NCBI GenBank assembly: GCA_017454585.1
Contig: JAFTCU010000278.1
Span: 1-18,909 of the forward strand
DNA from: Thermoguttaceae bacterium
GTDB taxonomy: Bacteria > Planctomycetota > Planctomycetia > Pirellulales > Thermoguttaceae
DNA length: 18,909 nucleotides
Direction: 5' to 3'
Part shown: one piece after another, positions 6,759-14,810 of the stretch
Position numbering within the stretch: the stretch's first letter is position 1
Layout of the letters: every line of letters begins with the position of its first letter
Translations under genes and position numbers: made by a program
The notes under the pieces: model-generated
Database searches by the model: none
What the model saw: the letters and a program-made list of their open reading frames with translations, nothing else
What the model was told of the DNA's origin: nothing

Positions 6759-7793
6759 ATGAAAAAATTCAGTTCCTTTGGAGTTTGTTTTTTGACCCTA
6801 ATGATATTAGGGTTCGCATCGTTTGTTTCGGCAGAGCCGATGAGAGTTTCATCTTTCAAAACCATTCAGATGGAACCCATCACTTCTGAGGGCCGAGCGC
6901 CGGTCGTGACTGGCCTTTCCATCAGCAAAGACGGTCAGACTCTTGTGACGGTTGGCGATGACCACAAAGCCCGCATCTGGAACGTCACTGATGGTCGGCT
7001 CAAATACACGCTGAACGATCAGCAGGACTGGGTTCGTTCCGTGAAATTCAGTCCGGACGGAAAAACGTTCGTTACCGGTGGAATGGATAATCAGCTCTAC
7101 TGCTACGACGCGAAGTCTTTCCAGCGTACGCTCCAGTTTGAAAGTGCCCGCACTGCGGTCCGTTCTATCGCGTTCGACCCAACTGACAGTTCACGTATGG
7201 CGGTCATTGGCTATGATGCTTCGGTCTTCATTTATGAAACCGCTTACGGCCGTAAAACGAGGACTTGGGAGACGACCTGCTCTGATCAGCGCAGTGTTCA
7301 GTTCAGCGCGGACTCGCGTTTCGTCGCTGCCGCCGGCCGTGATGGAAACGTTCGTCTTTTCGATATGGCTACGGGCCGTATTCAGACAGATTTGGCGCGT
7401 CACACCCGCCGCGTTTGGGCCATAGCTTTCAGCGAAGACGGCAAATATCTCGCCACGGGCGGTGAAGACAAAAAAATCTACATCTGGTCCATGAAAGACT
7501 TCTCGTTCGTTCGTGAACTGGATTTCCCCTCCGGAAAAGTCACCTCGCTGACCTTCTGCGGCTCGGATACGGTCGCGGCAGGTGCGGCCAGCAATCTGAT
7601 TTGCGTCTGGAATCTGCGTTCAGCGGACAGCCAGCCGACCTACGTTCTGAGTGAACACAAAGGAACGGTCGCGGATCTTCTTTGGGATTCTGCGAATCAG
7701 ACGTTGATTTCCTGTGGTTTCGATTCCACCGTCCGTTTCTGGAAGTGGCAGACTCAGGATATGGCTATTTCAGAGATTCCGGTCGTTCGTTGA
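6759..7793 (+). CDS. Secreted WD40-repeat protein
   Basis: Predicted exported beta-propeller of 344 residues, probably a protein-interaction scaffold; no enzymatic motif is visible. The signal peptide is about 1-25 (MKKFSSFGVCFLTLMILGFA, cleavage likely at VSA/EP). Seven WD40-like units follow, shown by repeated SPDGK-type turns and WN/YD/WS/WK ends: GLSISKDGQ, VKFSPDGK, IAFDPTDS, VQFSADSR, IAFSEDGK, LTFCGSDT and LLWDSANQ. That is enough to close a seven-bladed propeller. The ATG at 6759 has AAGGA 8 nt upstream; the in-frame start 57 nt earlier lies in the promoter and would put a hydrophilic stretch before the signal peptide. It is followed 38 bp later by the large planctomycete protein in the same direction, suggesting joint transcription. 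The partner is unknown. Confidence 0.88.
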   Translation: MKKFSSFGVCFLTLMILGFASFVSAEPMRVSSFKTIQMEPITSEGRAPVVTGLSISKDGQTLVTVGDDHKARIWNVTDGRLKYTLNDQQDWVRSVKFSPDGKTFVTGGMDNQLYCYDAKSFQRTLQFESARTAVRSIAFDPTDSSRMAVIGYDASVFIYETAYGRKTRTWETTCSDQRSVQFSADSRFVAAAGRDGNVRLFDMATGRIQTDLARHTRRVWAIAFSEDGKYLATGGEDKKIYIWSMKDFSFVRELDFPSGKVTSLTFCGSDTVAAGAASNLICVWNLRSADSQPTYVLSEHKGTVADLLWDSANQTLISCGFDSTVRFWKWQTQDMAISEIPVVR

Positions 7794-7831
7794 ACGAGTC
7801 ATAAATCATTTTTTTCAAGGTTGATACAAAA

Positions 7832-10800
7832 ATGACTGTCAAAAATACCAAAAAGATGTTTCATCACGTCCTGAAAGGAATGGAACTGCTGGAAAACCGC
7901 TGTCTGCTCAGTGCCAGCCCGATCGATGTTGGAACAGTGTACTATGAAGGTGCCGGTACTGAAAATGAATCCGGTACTGACTCTGCCCCGGATTACATCT
8001 ACGTCGCGTTCCAGGGTGGTGCGGAAGGCACGGAAATGACCCAGGTCACGATCGATATGGCTCGTTGGGACGACGGAAGTTACTGCTTCATCGACCAGGG
8101 CCAGGGCGTGTATGGTTACAGCCCGTTCCAAATCCTGCCCTCCGACGATTACGATGTTCTGGGCTACAAAATCAGCGCAGACTCGACTCAAGTCACGATC
8201 AACCTGGAGGGTTTCACCGCGGGTGACGTCCTGGTGATCTCCTGCGACGTGGACCAGGTTATCACGGCCGGCTCAAACTACAAAACCGTGGCGGTTGCTG
8301 AAGGCGGTGAGTACGAAATGTCTTCGACCTTCAAAGCGACATTCGAGCACGCCAATTACTACACGCTGAACATCGAAGACGAACTCGGCTACGTGGACGA
8401 TTTCGATTTGATCTCTGAGTTCGTGGAGATTACGGGCCTTCCGGACGATCCGTACATGAACAAATACTCCATCGGTCGTGACGGGCAGGACCAGCGCGTT
8501 TACACGGCTGCGGCCTTCGAGTCCGCAGTGCAGATCGAACTGCCTTGCACCCTTTCCGGGAATGTCTGGGAAGATATGACCGCGACCGGAACGCAGTACC
8601 GCGCGGGGATTGACGAGTACATCGAGAACGTTGAAATTCAGCTTTACAAACTCAACGAGAGAACCGGTAAATACGAGTGGGTCCAGACCGATTACACCGA
8701 CGCGAATGGTCACTACTCATTCGACGTGGAGGCGGGAACATACCGCGTGCTGGAAATTCAGCCTTATGGTTACAAAGATGTTACGTCCTTCGTGGGAACC
8801 ATTGATGGGATCCCCGTGGGTACACAGATCAGCGTCAACGAGCTTTCCAACATCACGATCTTTGGCGGCGAAGACAGCATTCAGAATAACTTTTCCGAGT
8901 ATCGTCCCTGCGAGATCTCGGGTATCGTCTGGCTCGACGTCAACAAAAACGACCAGTATGACGCCGGGATCGATGAACTCCTTGAGGGCGTTCAGATCGA
9001 CCTGCAGAACGAATACGGCGTGGTCATTGATACGCGTTACACCAACGCGTACGGTTACTACGAATTCACCGATCTGATGCCCGGCGAGTTCCAAATCTAC
9101 GAGCACCAGCCGATCGAATTCGAAGACGGCGGTGAGCGTGTCGGTACGGTGGACGGCGTGAAACGTGGGGTCATCCTCGCGAATGATTACCTCGGCGACA
9201 TTCGCCTGTATTCCAACGACGTCGGAATTCATTACGACTTCTGGGAGTTCCAGTACGAAAAATGCTCCATTTCCGGTTATGTCTTCAAAGACGGTCCGGA
9301 CCTTGTACTCAAGGAAGGTCAGAAATTACCCGACAATTTGTGGGAACTGTACCCCGGTATCCGGAGCGCCGACGACACGATGCTTGCCGGAATTACGCTG
9401 CTCCTTATTGATTCCGATGGGAACGAAGTCGCGCGTACGACCACGAACATCTATGGTTACTACGAATTCGTTGACCTGACCCCGGGCCAGTACAGGATTT
9501 TTGAGGTTCATCCGACCCAGTATATAGACGGCATCGATACGCCGGGCGATCTCGGCGGTGATTCGCTCCTGCCGGACGGCGACCTGATTTACGATATTAA
9601 CCTGGACTGGGGTGACCACGGCATCGAGTACAACTTCAGCGAAATTAAAGTCGTGTGGGAAAAAACGCCGCCTCCGGGAGGCACCCCGCCGCAGATCACT
9701 CCGCCCCCGCCGGTTCATCACACGGGTGGAGGTTCTGCGCCGGTCATCGGGAACAGTTATATGCCGTATTTCGGGAACTCCACGGGTCTTTCCCTTGGTG
9801 GTTCGGGCGGCGGCGGAGCGGCTTTCCACCTCGCAGTCCTTGGCTCTGGCAGCGCTGGGGCTTATGCGGCTGCGGCGGGTGCCATGGGGAACGCTGCCGG
9901 AAATGCTGCTGCGGCTTCCATCCTGGCGGACGCGAACGGAAATGTAAACGCCTACGCCAACGCTGATGCTTTTGCGAATGCGAATGCGAGCGCCCTGGCG
10001 GCTCAGGCGAACGCGGCGGCTTACGCTAATTACCTGCGCATCGCCGACCTTGACCTGACCAGTTTCGACCCACAATCGTGGGAAGGCCGTGCGCTGGCTC
10101 GTGTTCGTCAGATGCTTGCTGAAGGTCTGGACCCCGGTCGGGTTTGGACCACGGATGAACTTCGGAGCGCCCGCCTCCTGGCTGGTGACTTCAACGGCGA
10201 CGGTGTGGACGAGTTCGCGATCTTTACCGATGGCTTCTGGTTCATCGACCTGAACGGAAACCGTCAGTGGGACGACTACGACCTTTGGGTGAAACTTGGT
10301 GAACGCGGAGATCAGCCGATCGTTGGTGACTGGAACGGCGATGGAAAGGCGGACGTTGGTGTCTTCGGTACGCCGTGGGATGGTGACCGTGAACTCGTAG
10401 CGCACGAATACGGTCTCCCGGACGCAGAAAATCAGTTGATTGGAACGTACAAGAATATCCCGATCGAAAACAAAGGCCATTACTATGTTAAGGCCCATCG
10501 TGATGGTATCCTTCGTCGCGATGTGGTGGACCACGTCTTCCAGTTCGGCAAGCCCGGTGACATCGCAGTCGCTGGTGACTGGAACGGTGACGGCGTCGCG
10601 AGCGTTGGTGTGTACAACAACGGGAAGTGGACCCTCGATTATGACGGTGACGGACGTTTCACATCTGCGGATAAACAGTTCGTCTTTGGTCAGCCTGGTG
10701 ACGTGCCGGTCGTCGGGAAGTGGGATCACTCGGAAGTCTCCAAAGTCGGCGTTTACCGCAATGGTGAGTTTGTGCTCGACGTGGAAGGTAAAGGCGTGAT

Positions 10801-10960
10801 GGATTCGTCGGTCGCGCACGTTCGGCATCATGTTCCGAACGGACGCCCGGTCGTAGGTGACTTCACGGGTTCCGGCGTCGCGGACATCGCGGCGAACCTC
10901 CCGCAGAACACGGGTTCAGGCGCCATAGCCTCACAGCCAGGTCCGAGTTCGACGCACTGA
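7832..10960 (+). CDS. Large modular planctomycete surface/secreted protein
   Basis: Exported structural protein of 1042 residues with no recognised enzyme domain. The N-terminus (MTVKNTKKMF, then GMELLENRCLLSASP at 16-30) is the LExRxLLSA motif that planctomycetes place at the start of large extracellular proteins; there is no classical signal peptide. After a unique domain (about 31-237) come three SdrD-B/Cna-B-like modules: about 238-335 (LSGNVWED), 359-455 (ISGIVWLDVNKN) and 478-600 (ISGYVFKD), each with a YGYYEF- or GHYSF-type strand and a PG-YR-type turn. A proline-rich linker (611-628), a Gly-rich patch (651-662) and an Ala/Asn-rich block (672-734) follow. The C-terminal part (about 780-1020) has FG-GAP/VCBS-like units with GDFNGDG, GDWNGDG (twice) and DYDGDG, probable calcium sites. 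The start codon has AAGG about 10 nt upstream. It shares a likely unit with the WD40 gene and ends at a strong terminator. Confidence 0.88.
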   Translation: MTVKNTKKMFHHVLKGMELLENRCLLSASPIDVGTVYYEGAGTENESGTDSAPDYIYVAFQGGAEGTEMTQVTIDMARWDDGSYCFIDQGQGVYGYSPFQILPSDDYDVLGYKISADSTQVTINLEGFTAGDVLVISCDVDQVITAGSNYKTVAVAEGGEYEMSSTFKATFEHANYYTLNIEDELGYVDDFDLISEFVEITGLPDDPYMNKYSIGRDGQDQRVYTAAAFESAVQIELPCTLSGNVWEDMTATGTQYRAGIDEYIENVEIQLYKLNERTGKYEWVQTDYTDANGHYSFDVEAGTYRVLEIQPYGYKDVTSFVGTIDGIPVGTQISVNELSNITIFGGEDSIQNNFSEYRPCEISGIVWLDVNKNDQYDAGIDELLEGVQIDLQNEYGVVIDTRYTNAYGYYEFTDLMPGEFQIYEHQPIEFEDGGERVGTVDGVKRGVILANDYLGDIRLYSNDVGIHYDFWEFQYEKCSISGYVFKDGPDLVLKEGQKLPDNLWELYPGIRSADDTMLAGITLLLIDSDGNEVARTTTNIYGYYEFVDLTPGQYRIFEVHPTQYIDGIDTPGDLGGDSLLPDGDLIYDINLDWGDHGIEYNFSEIKVVWEKTPPPGGTPPQITPPPPVHHTGGGSAPVIGNSYMPYFGNSTGLSLGGSGGGGAAFHLAVLGSGSAGAYAAAAGAMGNAAGNAAAASILADANGNVNAYANADAFANANASALAAQANAAAYANYLRIADLDLTSFDPQSWEGRALARVRQMLAEGLDPGRVWTTDELRSARLLAGDFNGDGVDEFAIFTDGFWFIDLNGNRQWDDYDLWVKLGERGDQPIVGDWNGDGKADVGVFGTPWDGDRELVAHEYGLPDAENQLIGTYKNIPIENKGHYYVKAHRDGILRRDVVDHVFQFGKPGDIAVAGDWNGDGVASVGVYNNGKWTLDYDGDGRFTSADKQFVFGQPGDVPVVGKWDHSEVSKVGVYRNGEFVLDVEGKGVMDSSVAHVRHHVPNGRPVVGDFTGSGVADIAANLPQNTGSGAIASQPGPSSTH

Positions 10961-10993
10961 TCGAACCACGCTAAAGTAAAAGTTTTTTAAGAA

Positions 10994-11030
10994 AAAGGAC
11001 CCATCGGTTTGGCGGGTCCTTTCGTTTTTT
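10994..11030. terminator. Terminator between convergent genes
   Basis: A perfect 9-bp stem AAAGGACCC/GGGTCCTTT (10994-11002 and 11014-11022) has an 11-nt loop and is followed by CG and six to seven T. The A-rich left side supplies T residues on the minus strand, so it can work in both directions. It lies between the large surface protein gene and the convergent TIM-barrel gene, whose stop codon overlaps its right end. Confidence 0.9.
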
Positions 11031-11895
11031 ACCACGAGATACTTTTCAGGTACTTCATGCTTTCCGGGATCTGCGTCCGGAAATCGTCCGACTCATCTTC
11101 GATCAGGTAGTACTCAACTCCGGCCTCCTGCGCGGCCTTGAGGATTTCAGGGAAATTGGCCTGACCGGTCCCCAGGGCGACGTCATTTTCGGTTGGAGTC
11201 GTTCCCGAAAGGTTCCCCTTCACCCCTTTTTTCAGGTCTTTCAGGTGCATCAGACGGAACCGGTCCGGGTACTTGCGCAGGTAGTGGACCGGGTCGGCCC
11301 CGGGGAAAATCATCCAAGTCACGTCCATGTTGAACGTCACCCAGCGCGGGTCGGTCTTCTGGATCAGAAGGTCAAAAATGGTCTCGCCGGGCTTTCCGTG
11401 CTTCCACGGGAGGAACTCGTAGCCGTGATTATGGTACACGAAAATCATCCCTTCGCGGCTGAACCGTTCCCCGATCTCGTTGAACCGCTTGGGGGCGGCG
11501 ATCGCTTCCGACTCGGTGAGTCCCCAAAAGCCGTGCGGATACCACGCCACGCCGACGTAACGGATCCCGAAGAGTTTCGCCTCACGGATCACTTCCTGAG
11601 TGCCCTCTTCCGTCTCGTACATTTTCCACGCCTGGTTCTTGCAAACCGGTTTCAGCCGGTATTTGTCGAGCAGCGCTTTGTACTCCTCGGCCGTCGTTTT
11701 GTAAAGGCGGTTTGCCTCGACGATCGTGAAACCAAGTTCTGACGCGAGTTTCATCGCCGCCTCCATGTCGTCCTCGGCGATGCTCCGCACACTGTACATC
11801 TGGAGCCCGACCTGGCCTTTGAACTGTTCCGCGAGTGCCGTGGAAACCGCGGCGAAAACCAAAACCAGTGCGCCAATCAATAAAAATCGCTTCAT
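11029..11895 (-). CDS. Secreted sugar phosphate isomerase/epimerase-like TIM barrel
   Basis: Xylose-isomerase-like (AP endonuclease 2 superfamily) TIM-barrel protein of 288 residues, probably acting on a sugar or glycoside outside the cytoplasm. A signal peptide covers about 1-22 (hydrophobic FLLIGALVLVFAAVSTALA). The barrel opens with VGLQMYSVR (29-37). Likely metal ligands are Glu160 (YHNHGYEF), Asp191 (NMDVTW), His217 (LMHLKD) and Glu266 (LIEDE), the usual pattern for this fold. The ATG has AGGAG about 9 nt upstream; that site lies inside the last codons of the preceding beta-helix gene, which stops 6 bp before this start, so the two are probably translationally coupled. Exported members are common in Planctomycetes beside carbohydrate-degrading genes. 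The substrate cannot be told from sequence. Confidence 0.88.
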   Translation of the reverse strand: MKRFLLIGALVLVFAAVSTALAEQFKGQVGLQMYSVRSIAEDDMEAAMKLASELGFTIVEANRLYKTTAEEYKALLDKYRLKPVCKNQAWKMYETEEGTQEVIREAKLFGIRYVGVAWYPHGFWGLTESEAIAAPKRFNEIGERFSREGMIFVYHNHGYEFLPWKHGKPGETIFDLLIQKTDPRWVTFNMDVTWMIFPGADPVHYLRKYPDRFRLMHLKDLKKGVKGNLSGTTPTENDVALGTGQANFPEILKAAQEAGVEYYLIEDESDDFRTQIPESMKYLKSISW

Positions 11896-11901
11896 TTTTT
11901 T

Positions 11902-14499
11902 TTACTCCTGATTCAATCTTACTCCGACCGTCGAAAGGTCGATCGGTTTGAAGCCCAGTTTCCACGCGGGGCTCTCGGGTTTCAGAAGACCGTCGTGTTT
12001 TTCGGGATGAAGGAAAAGTGGGTCGGCCGAAATGCCGTGCTCGTCAAAGCCCAGTTTTTTCCACTGTTCCCAGCCCTGAATTTTCTCGATCGGGGCGGCA
12101 GAGCACCAGATCAGGTTGAAGTCGCAGTGTTTCATCGACTCTTCGATCCCGGCGCCCAGCGCGAACAGACGGGCCTCCGGCTCGTCGAACGTCACGATGT
12201 TGTGCGAAAATTCAAGGTCCTCCGGGTTCTTCAGGAAGTTCGTGAAGTGCCCGTTATTCAGGCTGGAGGCGCGGAAAATATTGTTCCGGACCGTGTTTCC
12301 TTTTCCGCCCTGGAACATGAACCCGCCGTGGCTCGTGCCGTACACGTAATTGTTTTCGACGGTGTATCCACCTGCGAACGAATCGAGGTAGATCCCCCAC
12401 GAGAAGAAAAGCGGCTTTTCCGGGCCGGCGCACGAATAACCGATGGAGTTCACGACCCGATTGTTTCGGATGACCGATCCGCTGCGGAAATTCCGGTCGC
12501 CCTGCGTCACTTCGATCGCGCCCGTATCGTTCGTTTCGCGGCTGGTGTTCCAGACGTCGTTGAACTCAATGACGTTTTTCCCGCCGGCGTTCTTCATCGA
12601 AATGCCGTACCGGCTGGAGCCGTTGATCGTGCAGTGGCTCACGAGGTTTTCCGAGGCTCCTCGTTCCAGGACCACGCCACCGATGTGCTTGTAATCGAGG
12701 CCAAGCTCGCGGAAATCGCAGTCTTCCACGACGTTTTGGTTCGATTCATCCATGATGAGCACGCCGCCCTGAGCCGACCGCAGGACGCGGCATTTTTTCA
12801 CGGCGTTCCCGTTCCCGCCCTTGATCCGGACCGCGTAGCGCCCGACGTCGAGGAACGTGCAGTTGGAAACGGTCACCCCGGACGTTTTGTCGAGCTCGAT
12901 CACGCCCCGCGCACCCATCGAGTACCCGACGCAGGAGTCCTGCCGCGTGTGCGCGGTTTCGGCGAAGTTCAGCCCTTCAAAACGGACCGGCGCCAGAGCC
13001 TGCGCCTGTTCCGTTCCCACGTTTTCCCCGGAGTTCACGCTGAAAAGCGTCCCCAGGACCGCGAAACGGTACTCGATCGGCTTTTTCACGTTTTCAGGGG
13101 TCTGGAACGGGCAGACGCTCAGGACCCCGGTTTCCCGGTTGAGGAACCACTCGCCCGGCTGGGAGAGGAACTCAAACCGGTTTTCGAGGTAAAAACGGTC
13201 CCCTTTGTTCAGCGTCGCGGTCGCTTCCGGTCCGGCAAGAGAAACGACGCCGGTTTCCTCATCGATTGACGTGACCTGAACGATTTCCTTGAACGCGTGG
13301 CACGAGCCGCTCTGGAAAATGTGCATTTCAAGCGCCGGGTCGGCCCAGCGTGCGTGGAGTTCACCTGGCACCGCACCGAATTTTTTCGCGGAACCACCTT
13401 TGGAGCCGAAGGCGAGCTGTGGCCCGATCCCAATGACGAACGATTCGGCGGAGATCACGACGATCGGCTGGCCCGTCGGGTCTTCGAGCGTCGCGTTCGG
13501 TTTCCAGTCCGGATTTTTCGCGAGGAGCAGACCATCCAGATTCAGTCCAAGCCCTTTCCGGTTCATCCATTTCAGAAGCGCGGGGCCTTTTTTACACGAA
13601 AAGGTGGCAGTTTTTGCCCAGCGTTTCGCCGACCAGGACCCCGTATCGTCCAGACCCAGCATCGGGACGGGGCCTTGCGACCAGCCGCCCTCTTTTGGAA
13701 CGAACGCCGCCGCGGCCTTCGGGTTCAGCTCGGCCGGTTTTTTCGCCCAGGACTGCGTGTGCCGCAGGGCTTTCGAGTCTGCGCTCGGTTCAAACTCCGC
13801 GATTCCCAGCGTGAAATTCTTTCCGACGTCTTCCACGCGATTGTTCTGCGAGTAGTACGCCCACACGGTGTAGTCGCCGTCCTCGGGAAGATCGACCTCA
13901 TAGACCAGCGTATCGCCGACGTTATGGATGCAGCCGACCGACCCGCCGAGTTTGCCGGTCGGGTCCATCCCGCGGTCCACGTAAAAGAAACCGCGCCGCA
14001 GCGGGTCCTGGCTCAGATCCGGGTCGGGATGACGCGCTCGCCGGTACGGGAACAGTCCGTTCGCGGGGAAGTCTTTCAGATCCGAGAAAAGCGCGCCCGG
14101 CCCCTCGAACTTCTCAAGGATCTCTTCGGGAAGCGGAGCCTGAAGGAGGCTCAGCCCGGACCGGGTTCGGACCTTTTTCCAGCTTTCGGCCGGAATGGGG
14201 CGGCTCCCGAGCAGACGCGGCGGATCCTGTGGGTCGGCGGCCTGGAAAACGAGTGGGACGCGGCGGTCTTCGGGGCCGATTTCGACCGTTTCGTCAAAGT
14301 ACCAGTCGCCGGGACCGATCAGAACCGTGACGGTTTCACCGGGCTGGGCGTTTTTCTGGGCGGAGCGCCAGAGTTTCTGCGCCTGCGCGAAGGTCCGGCA
14401 GTCGCCTCCGTTGCCGTGAGTGAGGGAAATTTCCGCGGCCAAAATCGGCAGCGAGGCCGCGAAGAACAGAACGAAAATGAGTTTGGCAAAATGGTTCAT
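11902..14499 (-). CDS. Secreted right-handed parallel beta-helix protein (possible polysaccharide lyase/hydrolase)
   Basis: Exported protein of 865 residues. A signal peptide covers about 1-22 (LIFVLFFAASLPILAA). An N-terminal segment (about 25-110, FAQAQ then ISLTH-type strands) resembles the first turns of a pectate-lyase-like helix. A beta-rich insert (about 190-330, with DTLVYEVDLPEDGDYTVWAYY) looks like a carbohydrate-binding or discoidin-type module. The main helix spans about 532-770, with repeated GV/NCTF, CRV, NVVEDCDF, NLVSHCTI, NVIEFNDV, VIRNNRV, TVENNYVYG and TVRNNIF coils, as in beta-helix region families (PF13229-like). The ATG at 14499 was chosen because the signal peptide starts there; the in-frame extension to 14622 is translated repeat DNA. 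No clear Shine-Dalgarno is visible; the upstream leader is pyrimidine-rich. First gene of a pair with the TIM-barrel gene. Activity is inferred from fold only. Confidence 0.85.
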   Translation of the reverse strand: MNHFAKLIFVLFFAASLPILAAEISLTHGNGGDCRTFAQAQKLWRSAQKNAQPGETVTVLIGPGDWYFDETVEIGPEDRRVPLVFQAADPQDPPRLLGSRPIPAESWKKVRTRSGLSLLQAPLPEEILEKFEGPGALFSDLKDFPANGLFPYRRARHPDPDLSQDPLRRGFFYVDRGMDPTGKLGGSVGCIHNVGDTLVYEVDLPEDGDYTVWAYYSQNNRVEDVGKNFTLGIAEFEPSADSKALRHTQSWAKKPAELNPKAAAAFVPKEGGWSQGPVPMLGLDDTGSWSAKRWAKTATFSCKKGPALLKWMNRKGLGLNLDGLLLAKNPDWKPNATLEDPTGQPIVVISAESFVIGIGPQLAFGSKGGSAKKFGAVPGELHARWADPALEMHIFQSGSCHAFKEIVQVTSIDEETGVVSLAGPEATATLNKGDRFYLENRFEFLSQPGEWFLNRETGVLSVCPFQTPENVKKPIEYRFAVLGTLFSVNSGENVGTEQAQALAPVRFEGLNFAETAHTRQDSCVGYSMGARGVIELDKTSGVTVSNCTFLDVGRYAVRIKGGNGNAVKKCRVLRSAQGGVLIMDESNQNVVEDCDFRELGLDYKHIGGVVLERGASENLVSHCTINGSSRYGISMKNAGGKNVIEFNDVWNTSRETNDTGAIEVTQGDRNFRSGSVIRNNRVVNSIGYSCAGPEKPLFFSWGIYLDSFAGGYTVENNYVYGTSHGGFMFQGGKGNTVRNNIFRASSLNNGHFTNFLKNPEDLEFSHNIVTFDEPEARLFALGAGIEESMKHCDFNLIWCSAAPIEKIQGWEQWKKLGFDEHGISADPLFLHPEKHDGLLKPESPAWKLGFKPIDLSTVGVRLNQE

Positions 14500-14535
14500 G
14501 GTGAAGGGCCGAAAGTAAAAAGAGGATGGGGGGAG

Positions 14536-14652
14536 GAATGAATAATGAAGAATGAAGAACGAAAAACGAATAATGAGAAATGAATTTTGGGATGGATTCT
14601 TCCCCATTTTCCCTCTTTTCATTATTCGTTATTCGTTATTCATTATTCATTG
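14536..14652. repeat. Heptamer-repeat inverted repeat in the 5' leader of the beta-helix gene
   Basis: The right arm (14620-14652) is a run of heptamers RTTATTC (four units plus a partial). The left arm (14536-14581) carries the reverse complement, GAATAAT/GAATAAC-type heptamers, with a few substitutions. The arms can pair over about 33 bp with roughly three mismatches and an apical loop of about 40-50 nt. A minus-strand promoter lies just right of the right arm, so the hairpin would form most of the ~150-nt leader of the beta-helix mRNA. The rest of the 311-bp gap to gyrA holds two promoters and nothing else recognised. Confidence 0.8.
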
Positions 14653-14658
14653 TTTCCT

Positions 14659-14687
14659 ATTTTACCCTGTACCGTTCATTCTGTCAA
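14659..14687 (-). promoter_or_regulatory. Consensus promoter of the beta-helix / TIM-barrel unit
   Basis: On the minus strand a perfect TTGACA (14682-14687) is followed after exactly 17 nt by TAAAAT (14659-14664). The predicted start is near 14652, at the first base of the heptamer inverted repeat, so the leader of about 150 nt is dominated by that repeat. Confidence 0.8.
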
Positions 14688-14729
14688 TAATCTCCCCCAA
14701 AAAAACACAAAATCTCTCGCCGGGGGGGC

Positions 14730-14758
14730 TTGAAAGATTGGGAAAAAAATGGTAAAAT
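14730..14758 (+). promoter_or_regulatory. Promoter of gyrA
   Basis: TTGAAA (14730-14735), a 17-nt spacer and TAAAAT (14753-14758) preceded by TGG (extended -10). The predicted start near 14765 gives a leader of about 45 nt before the gyrA GTG. It is divergent from the beta-helix promoter, about 45 bp away. Confidence 0.75.
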
Positions 14759-14810
14759 ACACTTAACTATTAATTAATAATTGTACCGGTTTAGGAAAGA
14801 AGGTTGAATC

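Noticed and set aside
9326..10831. 501-codon frame antisense to the large surface protein
   Set aside because: Shadow frame with Val/Arg/Thr-biased composition and no recognisable motif.
11995..14541. Two frames of 424 and 414 codons antisense to the beta-helix gene
   Set aside because: Shadow frames; the minus-strand gene has signal peptide, promoter and beta-helix coils.
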